64,000 bases of DNA, taken from NCBI GenBank assembly GCA_009746045.1, contig RPFO01000065.1, positions 1,166,424 through 1,230,423 on the forward strand, read 5' to 3'. Made by a program: the position numbers and the translations under genes. The stretch is from Mesostigma viride (lineage: Eukaryota; Streptophyta; Mesostigmatophyceae; Mesostigmatales; Mesostigmataceae). Under the pieces are notes generated by a model. That model saw only the letters and a program-made list of their open reading frames with translations. It made no database searches and had not been told where the DNA came from. This document shows positions 1 through 10,974 of the stretch, in pieces; the first letter of the stretch is position 1; each line of letters begins with the position of its first letter.

Positions 1-187
1 GGGCTTTGTGCTATTCCATGAACCGTGTAGGCCCTTGGCGTGTACTCTCTTGCTGCAACCGTGCCCACAGCTGCTTGTCAATACACGCGGCAGGCACAAC
101 GACTTTTGCCGCGACTCAGGTGAAACATTTAACTCCCCCACACCTTGCATTTTTCACTCTTTCTTTTCCCTATCCATCCTACCCCCC

Positions 188-686
188 AGCACACACACAC
201 GCCCACATACATACACATGCACATAAATGTTCACACACATGCACACACGCACGCATACACACATGCACACATACACACATGCACACACGCACACATGCAC
301 ACACGCACACACGCACACACGCATACACACATGCACACATACACACATGCACACACGCACACATGCACACATACACACATGCACACATGCACACACGCAC
401 ACACGCACACGCGCACACACGCACACACGCACACACGCACACACGCACACGCGCACACACGCACACACGCACACACGCACACACGCACACACGCACACAC
501 GCACACACGCACACACGCACACACGCACACACGCACACACGCACACACGCACACACGCACACACGCACACACGCACACACGCACACACGCACACACGCAC
601 ACACGCACACACGCACACACGCACACACGCACACACGCACATGCACGCACACACGCACGCATACACACATGCACACATACACACAT
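188..686. repeat. ACACACGC microsatellite
   Basis: Alternating purine-pyrimidine array. The left part is variable (ACACAT and ACGCAT units) and the right part is a nearly pure ACACACGC octamer. It is open in several frames on both strands, but those frames are His/Thr or Cys/Val repeats and not genes. The outer LTR element begins directly at its right end, so this array was the insertion target. A longer array of the same unit lies at 31,294-32,675. Confidence 0.97.
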
Positions 687-1356
687 TGTTACGTCCCGGC
701 CCTTTTGGACGGACGTAACAATGGAATAAATTATGTAGTTTGACTTGTTGTCATAGTCCGTAGGACTTTGAGGCTCATTTCGGGACTTAATTTGGGAATT
801 GTCCCTTGGTCAGGACTTTTGTATGGAACTATGACAGTTTGGGCGATTCGGACCAGTTATTTTGGGCCTAGGTTGTTGTATGCGTGTATCTTCTAGGGGC
901 CGGTGCAGTCGCGCCGCGCTGCGTATACTTTATAGCTAGTTGAGATATTGTACTCATGCGTGGATTCTGTAGGCGAGGGTCGATGTCGACCCAAGGATCT
1001 TGTGTGGACTGCATGCTTTGGAAGGTCGGCGCCATGTCGGCGCCCCTTGCCAGCGTAGTGGCAGACCTAGGTGAAATTGGTCCGAGGACGAGAGTCTCGT
1101 CCTCTTGGTTTGATGAATGATAAGTGCGAATACGCCTACACATTGAGCCCGGGGCAATTATCCATTTGTAATTGGTCTTGCTAGCCAATATAAGTGTGTA
1201 CAATTAGCTTGGCATCAAGCCGTGATGCCAGATATCTCACGACTCACGTCGTGAAGCGCAATCTACATTAGGCCACCTTGAATTACTCCTAATTCCGGCA
1301 AAGAGGATCTTTCGCTACGTAGCTCAGGCTAGGTGTGTCTGGGCTGGGACGTAACA
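687..1356 (+). repeat. 5' LTR of outer element
   Basis: Near-identical to 28,491-29,158. By eye I count about seven substitutions and one 2-nt indel (TATACTTTATAG here, TACTTTATAG there), roughly 1% divergence. The start TGTTACGTCC and end GGACGTAACA are perfect inverted repeats. A CCAATATAAG stretch near 1185 could serve as a weak TATA region. Confidence 0.92.
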
Positions 1357-1376
1357 CTGGTTATCGGAGGATTTCA
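1357..1376 (+). promoter_or_regulatory. Candidate primer-binding site
   Basis: The sequence right after the 5' LTR begins CTGGTTATCGGAGG. Its TGG start and its resemblance to the TGGTATCAGAGC site used by many plant LTR elements with initiator-Met tRNA suggest a primer-binding site. The match is imperfect and I cannot compare it with this organism's tRNAs. Confidence 0.4.
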
Positions 1377-1464
1377 ATGTGCTGGAAAGGTTAGCTAACT
1401 CTCGCGGAGAGGGTTAGTGAGGCCAATTAGGATACCAAGGCGGAGCTTGGCGTAGGTAGAGGTT

Positions 1465-1690
1465 CCGGAATTCAACGATTGCTGACAGGTCGGCGGCCAG
1501 CCCGTAAAGGGATTCAACGACGACCTAGGCAGCAAGCGGCCAGTCTGGGATACTCGGCGGGGCTAGCAATAGTCCTGTGGTGAGGTGCTGTCAACGATAG
1601 CGTTCAGCTCTCCTGTTTTCAACGATACCCAGTGGCGGCCAGGGCTTGCCTTCAACGACACCGGGTGGCGGCCAGCTCAGGAGGGATTAA
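1465..1690 (+). repeat. Degenerate repeats in outer-element leader
   Basis: Four to five imperfect copies of a unit beginning TTCAACGA and ending GGCGGCCAG lie here (about 1471, 1510, 1588, 1618 and 1650). They sit in the untranslated leader between LTR and first ORF, so they could be a packaging or structured RNA region. That role is inference. Confidence 0.6.
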
Positions 1691-2117
1691 CGTCATCGAC
1701 GATGGTACGTCCCCTAGTTAGAATTCTTTCTTCACAAGCTATGCCTGCTGAAGGCTAGCTGGCGAGCTCGCTTTCTCTCCGGGACCGCACGCGTAGGGGG
1801 TTCTTGTTATACGTTGTACCCTCTATAGGTTGTAAATGTCGTTGGTGCCTATGGACGTCGCGGAGACGGACATCGTTGTTTGACCTTCTTGAGGGGTCGT
1901 GGGGGTGGATACCGTCTGGCTGTTGCCGACTGTGTGTTGACGGTGTTTACCTCCGTGTGCTTATTGTATAGCCCTTGCCGCGGAAAGCTTGGGCGTGTGC
2001 TGTGTTAGACTCTGTGCTCCTCCCTCGTTTGTTTGGTAAAGGTCACCGCATTTAGAGGTAGCCTGGGATTCCCCCTTTCTCTCCTGCTTGCAAGCCTCTG
2101 CCAGCCTATGATGTAAC
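1691..2117. other. Outer-element leader, no gene seen
   Basis: Untranslated leader between the repeat cluster and the first ORF. I see no long open frame and no recognisable RNA gene. Confidence 0.6.
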
Positions 2118-2459
2118 ATGCCCAGACGCAACAGAATAAATAAGGGTGGTCAATCTGGATTTCCTTACTATGCCGTGGCCCATGATGGGGGCGAGGGTAG
2201 ACCAGCCATATTTTATAGTTGGAAGGCATGTGAAGAACACATCAAGGATAAGATAATGTCCAGAGACTCTAGTGCTAAGTGGAAGGGGTTTGATAACATC
2301 ACAGATGCAGATAGGTTTGTTAGGGAACACATGCCATTGCCTGAGGGGATGCACACCACTCGTGAATGCTCTAAGCCACCCACGCTCAGCAGTCAGGGGG
2401 AGGGGACAGCAGTTACAGTTACCTTCTCTCAGCTGACCATTGGCCCTAGCAGACAGTAG
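2118..2459 (+). CDS. RNase H1-type RNA:DNA-hybrid-binding protein (retroelement ORF)
   Basis: A 113-codon ORF starting at an ATG. Residues about 14-75 fit the RNase H1 N-terminal hybrid-binding domain (the caulimovirus VI / RHBD family): a YYAVAHDG start, an aromatic-rich IFYSWKAC segment, then KWKGFDNITDADRFV. In RNase H1 this fold grips RNA:DNA hybrids. Here no RNase H catalytic domain follows and the ORF ends in a short Ser/Gly/Pro tail. It is the first ORF of the outer LTR element, ahead of the polyQ ORF. It may bind the element's own RNA or hybrid intermediates, which is inference. The frame is intact although the rest of the element is broken. The domain call is good; the role is unknown. 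Confidence 0.75.
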   Translation: MPRRNRINKGGQSGFPYYAVAHDGGEGRPAIFYSWKACEEHIKDKIMSRDSSAKWKGFDNITDADRFVREHMPLPEGMHTTRECSKPPTLSSQGEGTAVTVTFSQLTIGPSRQ

Positions 2460-2591
2460 AGGAGACTATTACTAGGGAGTAGTACTAGGTTCTATATTTA
2501 TAGATCTATCGCACGTGGTTGCTCTCTCTCTTTCTCTCTCTTTCTTCCTGGGGAGGTGTTGCCTGCAGTGTAAGGTACCGGTACGAGCACC

Positions 2592-3356
<765 letters not shown>

Positions 3357-3481
3357 GGATGGTGAGATTCCAAGGGCAGATGGCGAGTTCGACGATCTGG
3401 AAGGGACTGGCGAGGTTGACGAGGACCCAGTGACTCAGGGCCCGCCCGTTGGTACTCATAGACCACGGGTCAGGCTAGGAG

Positions 3482-3550
3482 ATGACAGAAGCAGTGTCAC
3501 TGCCCGAGGCGAGGAGACTCATACGCCCGTCCAGCGTCCGGTACCCCAAC
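3482..3550 (+). pseudogene. Start of outer gag, cut by copia-1
   Basis: The short frame from ATG 3482 ends ...RYPN exactly at the copia-1 boundary. The right-hand continuation starts on a codon boundary at 11,644, after one copy of the CCAAC target duplication, and is in the same frame. The insertion of copia-1 therefore explains the break here. Upstream frame changes at about 3345 and 3476 are separate damage. Confidence 0.65.
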
Positions 3551-4214
3551 ATTTAGCGACGCCGGCCAGGCAGCTGCCGTGAGCTCCTGGTCCTTGTCGC
3601 GACTGTTAGGACCTAGGTCGCGTAGCTTGCAACCTTTGCTCCTCGCCCCAGGTAACGCTCTCGCTGGCTTGCTCACTCCAAGTGACAACCACGGTGCGTC
3701 GGCAAAGAACTCCTTGACCTGCCTTAGGCCATAGCTTTATGTAACCTCATTTCCATCGTGCCCTAAGGCATCGCCCATCGGCTTCGCACAGTGCACCGCT
3801 ACCTTGCCAGAGCTCTGCTTACCGCTACCTTGCATCCTTGCTGCAGGCAGCGTTAAGGATCTCTGACATTCCGCGACTAGGTATCACCAGTTCCTGTCAC
3901 AGCTCTGCACGGATGCGCATCCTTGCAGAGCCCGCGACTGGCCTACTGGTCTCTACTTAGTCGCCGGACCGTTGCGCCCTCAGCCTCCATGGACCTGAGT
4001 CACGTGCTGGTCCAGGCTAAGCCTGTGCAGGCCCTGCCTGCCACGTGTCCTGTCCACTGCGGCCTCGGTGTGCACTGCCGCCGCCGCCGGTCGGCAGGAC
4101 TTCGGGACCTGATAACTCTCACGTCCCTTGTCTGTTTCAGGCAGTCAGCACGGCGTTAGAAAGGTCTCCTCATCCTGCATCCAACTAGCACATTGGTGCC
4201 CCAATATGCTAACT
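3551..4214 (-). repeat. 3' LTR of copia-1 (minus orientation)
   Basis: Apparently identical to 10,975-11,638. Its minus-strand start AGTTAGC matches the copia-2 LTR start AGTTAAT. It is bounded on the left by the CCAAC duplication inside the outer gag frame. Confidence 0.85.
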
Positions 4215-4234
4215 CCAACCCTTTCTTGTTTTGG
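4215..4234 (-). promoter_or_regulatory. Polypurine tract next to copia-1 LTR
   Basis: On the minus strand this reads CCAAAACAAGAAAGGGTTGG directly before the LTR start AGTTAGC. The copia-2 junction (27,161-27,180) reads AAAAGAAAGAAAGGGCTGG then AGTTAAT. The shared AAGAAAGGGYTGG core fits a plus-strand primer tract and fixes LTR orientation. Confidence 0.7.
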
Positions 4235-4491
4235 AGGCTGGACCAGCCTGAGATTCCAATCAGCCATGCTCACTTATGCCACAGACTCCTGACCTCTCCC
4301 AGAGGCCAGGGCTGCCCTTCTTTTGGAACTTGAGGTTTTACCCAAAGATTAGTCTAGAGCCAACAATGGTTCCAAGGCCCAGCCCTGACCCAGATGTCAG
4401 CCCCCAACCCTTTCTTTTGGGAACCTGGTTGAGGAGAAAAGTGAGGTCTCTACATCCAGGCAGCTGAAGTTGGACAGAGGAAGTTATGATA
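4235..4491 (-). other. Copia-1 3'-untranslated segment, no gene
   Basis: Non-coding stretch between the polypurine tract and the fold-back. By position on the minus strand it should be the last part of the internal region before the 3' LTR. I see no copy of it beside the plus-strand body, which is consistent with it having been separated from the body by the inversion. Confidence 0.5.
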
Positions 4492-4625
4492 CGTATTATT
4501 GTGAGTTCCTGGTCCTTGTCGCGACTGTTAGGACCTAGGTCGCGTAGCTTGCAACCTTTGCTCCTCGCACAAGGACCAGGAGCTCACGGCAGCTGCCTGG
4601 CCGGCGTCGCTAAATCGTATTATTG
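4492..4625. repeat. Fold-back of LTR end and primer-site sequence
   Basis: CGTATTATTG (4495 on) leads into a partial LTR copy (4505-4568, matching 3584-3647). That is followed by the reverse complement of 3551-3597 (4569-4615) and again by CGTATTATTG (4616 on). The result is an inverted pair with arms around CCTGGTCCTTGT. The same primer-site stretch occurs reversed at 10,951-10,974 next to the other LTR. This marks the rearrangement joint of copia-1. Confidence 0.8.
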
Positions 4626-5499
4626 TTCCGGGTTTTTGAGAAGAGCTCCGGGAGCAGTGGTTTCTGCTCTGCGACAGGCACGAGAAGCAATGACGCCAGG
4701 CGAGCTAGGCTGCAGGCGGTTATTTTCCTCGGTGCTCGGCAGGGCGGAGACAGTGTTATAATATGATGTCGAGACGGCCTGATTGACGGGTTTGGTGGTC
4801 TTGCTACGTGCTCGGGACTTTCTTGGGCGAAGTTGCTGTGATGTTGCTAGGTGGCGCCAGGTGTTTGCTCGCGTCGTGGCTAGTTAAAGCTATGGCGAAG
4901 GGGCTTTGGTGACGCTAGCGGTAGTGAAAGCGGCAAGCGAGACAACCCGTGCGTTTCGGCAGCCAGATCTGTCCAGTCGGCGAGGAATTGAGCTTTGCCT
5001 GGACTGGTGTGGGTTTGAGGATTTATAGTCTGTGCCCTCGTTGCTTGGCAGCATTTCCGGATGAGCGTTTTGGTCGGCATATTCGTCAGAGCCAGGAGCA
5101 GCCTGTCGTTTTCCCTGCCACGCTTGAGGTGGTAGAGGTCTGCAAGGGCTGGACGTCAAGGACGTGTATTGCGGATTGTAGAACGACTGAGACCGGAAAG
5201 AGCAACTGCAGCTGTCAGAGTGGCAGCAAGCGACTGGTAGCGGCATCGTCACGGCAGTGGTCTACAAAGAGAGCGGTGGACATTGTGGCGAAGCTTGAGA
5301 CCTGTGCGGGGAAATCATGCAGGGTGCGTGGTTTGGTATGAGCTCCTTCTGAGGCTTTGTCAACTGTCGAGCGCCTGGAAGAAAGGCGACCAGTAAGCCG
5401 GTGTTGGGGCTAGTTCCTCTGCTTGCAGGATCAGTTCGGCCTACGTCTCTTCGGTCCGGGCGTTGCTTTCATTGCTGCCACCTTGTATCTGTGTCCATA
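4626..5499 (+). other. Copia-1 5' leader, no recognised gene
   Basis: Region between the second primer-site copy and the gag start. An open frame at 4949-5341 has no recognisable domain. By position it could be a worn counterpart of the extra ORF of copia-2, but I see no convincing similarity. Confidence 0.4.
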
Positions 5500-6720
5500 A
5501 TGCTTAAGGGCAAGAACGGGGTCGGCGGCGGGAGCAAGGCGGTTGCGACGGAGGGTGAGAGGCGGAAAGCGTCAGTGCCAGCAGTCGGCCAGCCAGAAGG
5601 GGAGACGATTCCCACGATGGAGGGCGTGGCGGGGCAAAAGACGCGGTACCGGAAGCGAAAGGAGGAAGCACGGGGGAAGGAGCGCGCAGAAGGGCCATCG
5701 GACAGCTTTGAGCTGGCTGGAGGAGGCCAAGGGGAGGGGATGCAGGCCAACGGTGGTAAGACGGCCCGTGTGGCCGAGGCAGTCGTTCCTCCTCATGTTT
5801 CTGTAGACGCTTGGGCTGGGGGTGCTGGGGCTTCTGCTGTGGGTAGTGATGCTCGCGCGTTGCCAGGAACTAGACCCCACATAAGTGCTGTAGCCGTGAT
5901 GAACGGCCAGAAGCCTCTGAAGCCACCCGTGAGTCAGGAGGAGTTAGACAAGTGGTTAGAGGATATGGAGCTAGTCACCTACTCCGTAGATCCCACTGTC
6001 AATCTCGTCCAGGTGTTCCATGCTTCCTCAGTGAATAGGGATTCTTCTGAGCGTGTGAGGGACAAAGCCTGGTCTGCAGTGAAGGATAAGCTCTCTTGGG
6101 AGCAGTTTCTCCTGGGCCTGCGTCAGGAGTTTTCTGACAAAGTCCTCAACCTCACTAATCACTACAAGCTGGCCTATGATGCGTTTGAGATCAGGGGCTC
6201 AGTGTGGATGGTCGCAATGCAGCTAGGCTGTTTGCAGATCAGACAGATGGGTCGCTGGCTGCCTTAGAGAGGGTAGTCTTGAGCATTCGCCCATCTGCCC
6301 CTGCTTGTAAACCCATTCAGACCTCAGGTGCTTCAGCCTCCGCTAGCCAGGTGCAGGGGGATGCCCCAGGGCAGGCAGCCCAGGGAGGTCCTCGTCCTAG
6401 CAGGCGTCAGAGGGCTGGGAGGCGCAGGGGGGGTGGGAACCAAGGTGGCAAGGGCCAGCAGCAAGGGGCTCAGAACAAGGGTCAGAAGCAGGCTGGTGGT
6501 CACCAAGGGGGAGCAGGGGGGAGGTAGCCAAGGGCAAGGCAAGAGCCAGGGCCAAGGCAACCAGAATAAGCCAGGCAACCAGAACCAGGGGGGTCAGAGG
6601 AAGGCCCAGGCTGGGAAGGAGGATAAGTGCTTTGGCTGTGGTAAGACAGGTCACTGGCGCCGTGATTGCCCTGATCTGGCCAATGCTGCAGGAGCAGGTG
6701 GTCAGTCCAGGAAGCCGTGA
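5500..6720 (+). pseudogene. Copia-1 gag, frameshifted
   Basis: Starts at ATG 5500 with a basic, low-complexity N-terminus rich in Lys, Glu and Gly. A capsid-like helical region (about residues 145-245) contains a LDKWLEDMELV segment and ends DKVLNLTNHYKLAYDAFEIRG. The frame changes near 6204 into a frame continuing DGRNAARLFADQTDG and again near 6500. It finishes with a Gly/Gln-rich linker and one CCHC zinc knuckle, CFGCGKTGHWRRDC, at 6628-6669. A TGA at 6718-6720 separates it from pol in the same frame. The two frameshifts mark it as inactive. It corresponds to copia-2 gag at 21,811-22,886. Confidence 0.75.
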
Positions 6721-6729
6721 CTTAGTGCA

Positions 6730-9700
6730 GTGCCCCATGTAAATAGTCAGCCACCCCAGGTGGGGCAGGTGGCACTTGTAAATATGGATGATAGGGGTGC
6801 ACCTCCTGTTCAGCAGCAGGGGGTTGGGAATACTGATGGGCTTGTTCTTCCACATGATTGCAATGTCGCTGCTGCAGCAGTGCAATTCCCTGGGCCTGTG
6901 GCAGGTACAGGGTCTTCAGTGAGTGTTGGCTCTGGGAGTCAAGCAGCTCAGCTGGAAAGTCCTGCTGGCGCCGAGGGAACCACTGTTGGCTCTGGGAGTC
7001 AAGCTGTGGAGGTCCCTGGTTCCAAGGAGCAGGAGGTGGGTCGTGCGGTCCCGCGCACACAGCCAGGTCCTAGTTCCTCCTTATGCAGTGAGACTGCTAG
7101 GGGGTTGAGCTATGCAGCCGCTGGGCATACTCTACACCATGTATTTGGGCACTCTAAACAGGCAGAAATGTTTGCTTGGAAGCTAGGTAAGCAGCCTCTG
7201 TTGGAGGCCTGCACTGCAGCTGCTGAGAACTGTGTCTGTCAGGAGAATCAGATTCACCCACCACGGTCCCACGCTAGAGAGCCTGCTAGAGAGCGGGGAG
7301 ATATCCAAGTAGATATACAGCACATTCGTGGTTTGTATCTGTTGGTGGGGGTGGATAGGTTCAGCCGGTATAGGCTGTTGACCATCCTGCCTGGCATGGA
7401 TGAGCATCACTTGTTGTTGGGTCTCCAGTCTTTGTTGCCATGCTTTGGGGTGTACACCTTGGTGCAAGCTGACTTGCAGTTTGACTGCTTGAGAAAGCAT
7501 GCTGATCAGCTTCCGTGTAAGCTGGTAGTGGTCCCTAGAGAGAGTCATGGGCAGCAGGGGCTGTAGAGAGATCTATCCGTGAGGTAAAGACAGTGGTGCT
7601 AGCAGCAAAGACTGTGCCAGTGGTAGCATCTGCTTTGGAAAAGGCAGCCTGGTGCAAGGGGATTGAGGAACAGCTTAACCACAGGGTAAACTATTACTAT
7701 GATGGTGTGGCAGTCTCTCCCTTAGCAGCGCAGTTTGGGTTGTTGTCCCCAGAGGTAGTGGGTGCCTGCCTGAGAAAGGCAGATAGAGTGTTTGCTCGGC
7801 TGAGGCGCAAGGACAAGGGCTGGAAAATGCTGAGGCCCCTTGTGGGAATGGGGGTCAGGATGTGGAAGGAGCCATCAATACCAGGCAAGCGTGGCAAGTG
7901 GCAGGATGGGCTGGTAACCCAGTTGGATGAGGCCAACCATTCTTGTCTGGTAGCCTTGGACAAGGATCCTAGGCGCGTGTACAGGTTGTCCTGGGCTCAC
8001 ATCCGAGAGAAGAGGCCAAGTGCAATCTGGCCTGTAGACGGCCCTGAGCCTCCCTTGGAGGTTGAGGCTCAGGAGGAGAGCCAGGCAGTAGATGCTAACC
8101 CTCCATGCTTGGATGATGGTCTGTCCTGGATGGACGAGGGTGAGCTGGAATCTGCTGCAGCAACTGTCACAAGGCCAGTGGGGGCCAGGGCTGGACCAAA
8201 GCCCAAGGGGCTCCTCATGGCGGACGTCATCCGGGCACTGATGAGCGGCAAGCGTGATCCCAAGGTATCTAAGCTCACGGGGTGGGGGTCATGCTGGGCA
8301 GCAACATTAGAGGTGGATACCAACTCGCAGGTGTCCATTCTGAGGGCTGAGGATGCTGCAGGGTTGCGGATGTCTGTAGCCGGTTGCCCAGCCGTGTCTG
8401 ATTTCTCGGGAATGTGTCCATGAAAGTTCTGGGGGAGGTGAGTGTGCCTATTCTGGGGGTGCCCACTGTGTTCTGTGTGGTAGAGGGCTATGAGGGTCCA
8501 GCCATACTGGGGCAGAATTTCTTATGCCAGCCGGGGGTGACGATAACCTCTGAGGAATTGGCACTAGAAGGGCAGGGTAGTTTACCCCTCCAGAGATATC
8601 GCTACTCCCAGGGACTTAGTGTGGCTGTAAGGGCTGTGAAGGGTGTTGCAGTGGAGGGGCCTGATTCTAAGGAGCCCATTGCTCAGGACCTGCTGATCAT
8701 CCCAACTACGTTTGACCCACGCCAGTTGGGGGTGCAGAGGTACCAGATCCCTGGAACGAGTCCTGTACCTTGGCACAAGCTAGTGGAGATGATGCAAAGC
8801 CCCAAGATGGCTAAGGCATGGACTCTTGGCTTCATTGCTTCTGGGCATGAGTGGATGATTGCCAACTGTGCAGAGCCTGTAGATGTCCTCCCAGAGGATC
8901 ACCAGCTGCTCAGATTGATGTTTGTCCTCAAGCTCAAACAGGTAGATGGTGTCGAGGTGCCACATGTCAGACCAGTTGTAACCGAGTACCATGGCACTGG
9001 ACAGTTAGCAGATGAGGAGCTCTATACACCAGGGATGCTGCATGACACGTGGAGAATGTTGTTGTGTGTTTTCTTATCCTTCCTGGTCAAAGGCATTGCC
9101 TATGGCTCTGCTTTGATAGATTTCAAGAGGGCTTTTCTCAAGGGTGACCAGGAAGAGGCTAGGGAGACATGGCGAACGATACCACCTTTCTTTGTCAGTG
9201 TGCCTGCTGTGTGGAGGGCAGAAATCAAGGCAAGGTACCTAAGGATTCTCAAGGGTGTTGAGGGTCTTAGGTCCAGTCCCATCATCTGGAGGAAGAGCCT
9301 AGAGAAGTTTCTCAAAACTGTCTGTGGCTTGACTGTTTCCCCAGTTGATCCTTGCTTGTTCCAGGCTAGCGATGGTGGCCTGCCTGTATTTGCCTCCCTA
9401 CATGGTGATGATATGCATCTCATGGGTCCTCCCTCCTGGATTGAGAAGACTTTGTCCAGGATCCAGAAACGGTTTGAGCTGGGTAAGATCCAGCACATGG
9501 TCGAGGATGAGCCCATGGTGTTTTGTGGGATGCAGGCGACACTGATTAAACAACAGGGTTCTTGGGTCATCAGGCTGGAGGGTGGTAACAATTATCCTCA
9601 GCAGATCCTTGATGCCCTGCGGGAGCCCATTACCCAGCCAAGGTGTGCTTCCATACGCGGTATGTTGGCATGGTTGGCTAGCATTTGTGCGCCTGACCTG

Positions 9701-10307
9701 CTGGTCTTGAGTCGGTTGACAGATTCCCAGCTGGTCGAGGTGGGTGCTGAGAGTGTGATGCAATCTGTGAGGATGTCTCCACCTCTCATCTTGGGTCCTT
9801 TGGATTTGTACAGGCCCTTTGACATGGTTCTCTATGTGGACAGTTCTATGGATAGTAGGAAGGTCACAGAGGTCAGGGGGCGGGCAGCAGCATTAATCAC
9901 CCTGGTGCAGGAACAGTCCTCTCTGGTCTGCTGGTACAGTCGGTTGCAGAATAGGGTAACCCCCAGCAGTGACATTGCTGAGTGCAGGGCAATCTGTGAG
10001 GGGCTGCACACAGCCCTTTACTTGAGGGAGCTTTTCTACCAGCTAAGTAAGGGTAGCTTCCTGTCGGTTGCAGATGCACACACTGGTGAAAACTGGCAGC
10101 ATGGGCATGGTGCAGTTCGTGCACAGGCAGCTGGCCAGAAGCAGGGACCTTGATTATCTGTTGCTCAAGGCACTGTCCTGCTTAGCTGACATTGAACATG
10201 TGGCTGGCCTGGATAACCCTGCAGATGCTCTCACCAAGCTTGAGGAGAAGGCCGTGCAGCAGTACCCTCTGCTCCGTGGGCTCATGGGCCCCATGGTGGG
10301 GTGCTAG
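6730..10307 (+). pseudogene. Copia-1 pol: integrase, protease-like, RT, RNase H
   Basis: Collinear with copia-2 pol but broken. Integrase (about 7120-8030) has an H/C zinc-binding start, core DIQVDIQHIR and QADLQFD, and RESHGQQG, with a frame change near 7560. A protease-like domain follows (about 8300-8540) with DTN at 8316-8324 and ILGQNFL, broken near 8415. RT (about 8900-9650) has LIDFKRAFLKGD, then HGDD at 9401-9412. RNase H (about 9830-10,250) has YVDSSMDS, AECRAICEG and NPADALTKL, with a frame change near 10,080. The domain order IN-PR-RT-RH differs from the usual copia PR-IN-RT-RH. At least three frameshifts make it non-functional. Confidence 0.85.
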
Positions 10308-10603
10308 GGAGACCAACGCCTTGCTCTGAGGTGGGATGTGTCCCGGTGGGCTGGGTAGCCAGAAATGGCTGACAGCAGGTTCTTCAGGGTTCGTACACCC
10401 TGCTGAACAGGGGTCAGGGTGGAGTCACTCCCCTGGCTGAGAATATCGCCTGGCCCTGTCATGGGGTTGCAGAAGGGTCTTAAGGACCTTGTAACCGGCC
10501 TTGGGTCTTCATGGAATGGACCCTGAAAGGGCAGCCCAAATGTTGGCTCTTACAGGTTGCTGTACATTTGTTTATATTCTCTGTAACCAACCTGTTGCAT
10601 GCT

Positions 10604-10609
10604 AATAAA
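10604..10609 (+). terminator. AATAAA polyadenylation signal candidate
   Basis: AATAAA lies about 300 bp after the copia-1 RNase H stop, in an AT-rich stretch. Spacing to a cleavage site cannot be judged. Confidence 0.35.
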
Positions 10610-10765
10610 ACCCTGGTTGTGTGACCATGTTGGACGTGGTTGCCAGGGAGCCTCATTATGGGTTATTCTCTCTATATTAATAAGTCATAATCGTGTTATC
10701 TCCATTTCATGTTTGTTTGTAATGTACAGTTCCAGGAGCTGTTCCAAACCTGGAGGATATGGGGT

Positions 10766-10780
10766 GGGGTTCGATTCCCC
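10766..10780 (+). other. tRNA T-arm-like hairpin
   Basis: GGGGTTCGATTCCCC forms a stem around TTCGATT, the form of a tRNA T-arm and pol III B box. No tRNA body surrounds it. A matching AGGGTTCGATTCCCTG lies in the copia-2 3' region. Confidence 0.5.
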
Positions 10781-10974
10781 AGCTGACCACAGCCTGGCAT
10801 GTGTGAATCCTGAGTTTATCCCTCAGTGAGGACATGGGCTCCCCAGCTTGGCAAGCATTAACTGGGCTCTATCCGTGTCTGTTGAATGAAAAGGAAGGGG
10901 AATGGTTGTGAGCGGGCGCCTCTGATACGGGCGCCTGTGATAACTGGAAAGGACCAGGAACTCACAATAATACG

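Larger units (their letters stand above)
10308..10974 (+). other. Copia-1 3'-untranslated region
   Basis: Non-coding tail of the inverted body. It contains an AATAAA hexamer at 10,604-10,609 and a GGGGTTCGATTCCCC hairpin at 10,766-10,780. It ends with a reversed copy of the primer-site stretch that abuts the right LTR. Confidence 0.6.

Noticed and set aside
190-684. Long His/Thr and Cys/Val open frames on both strands
   Set aside because: Direct translations of the ACACACGC microsatellite; no unique sequence and no start context.
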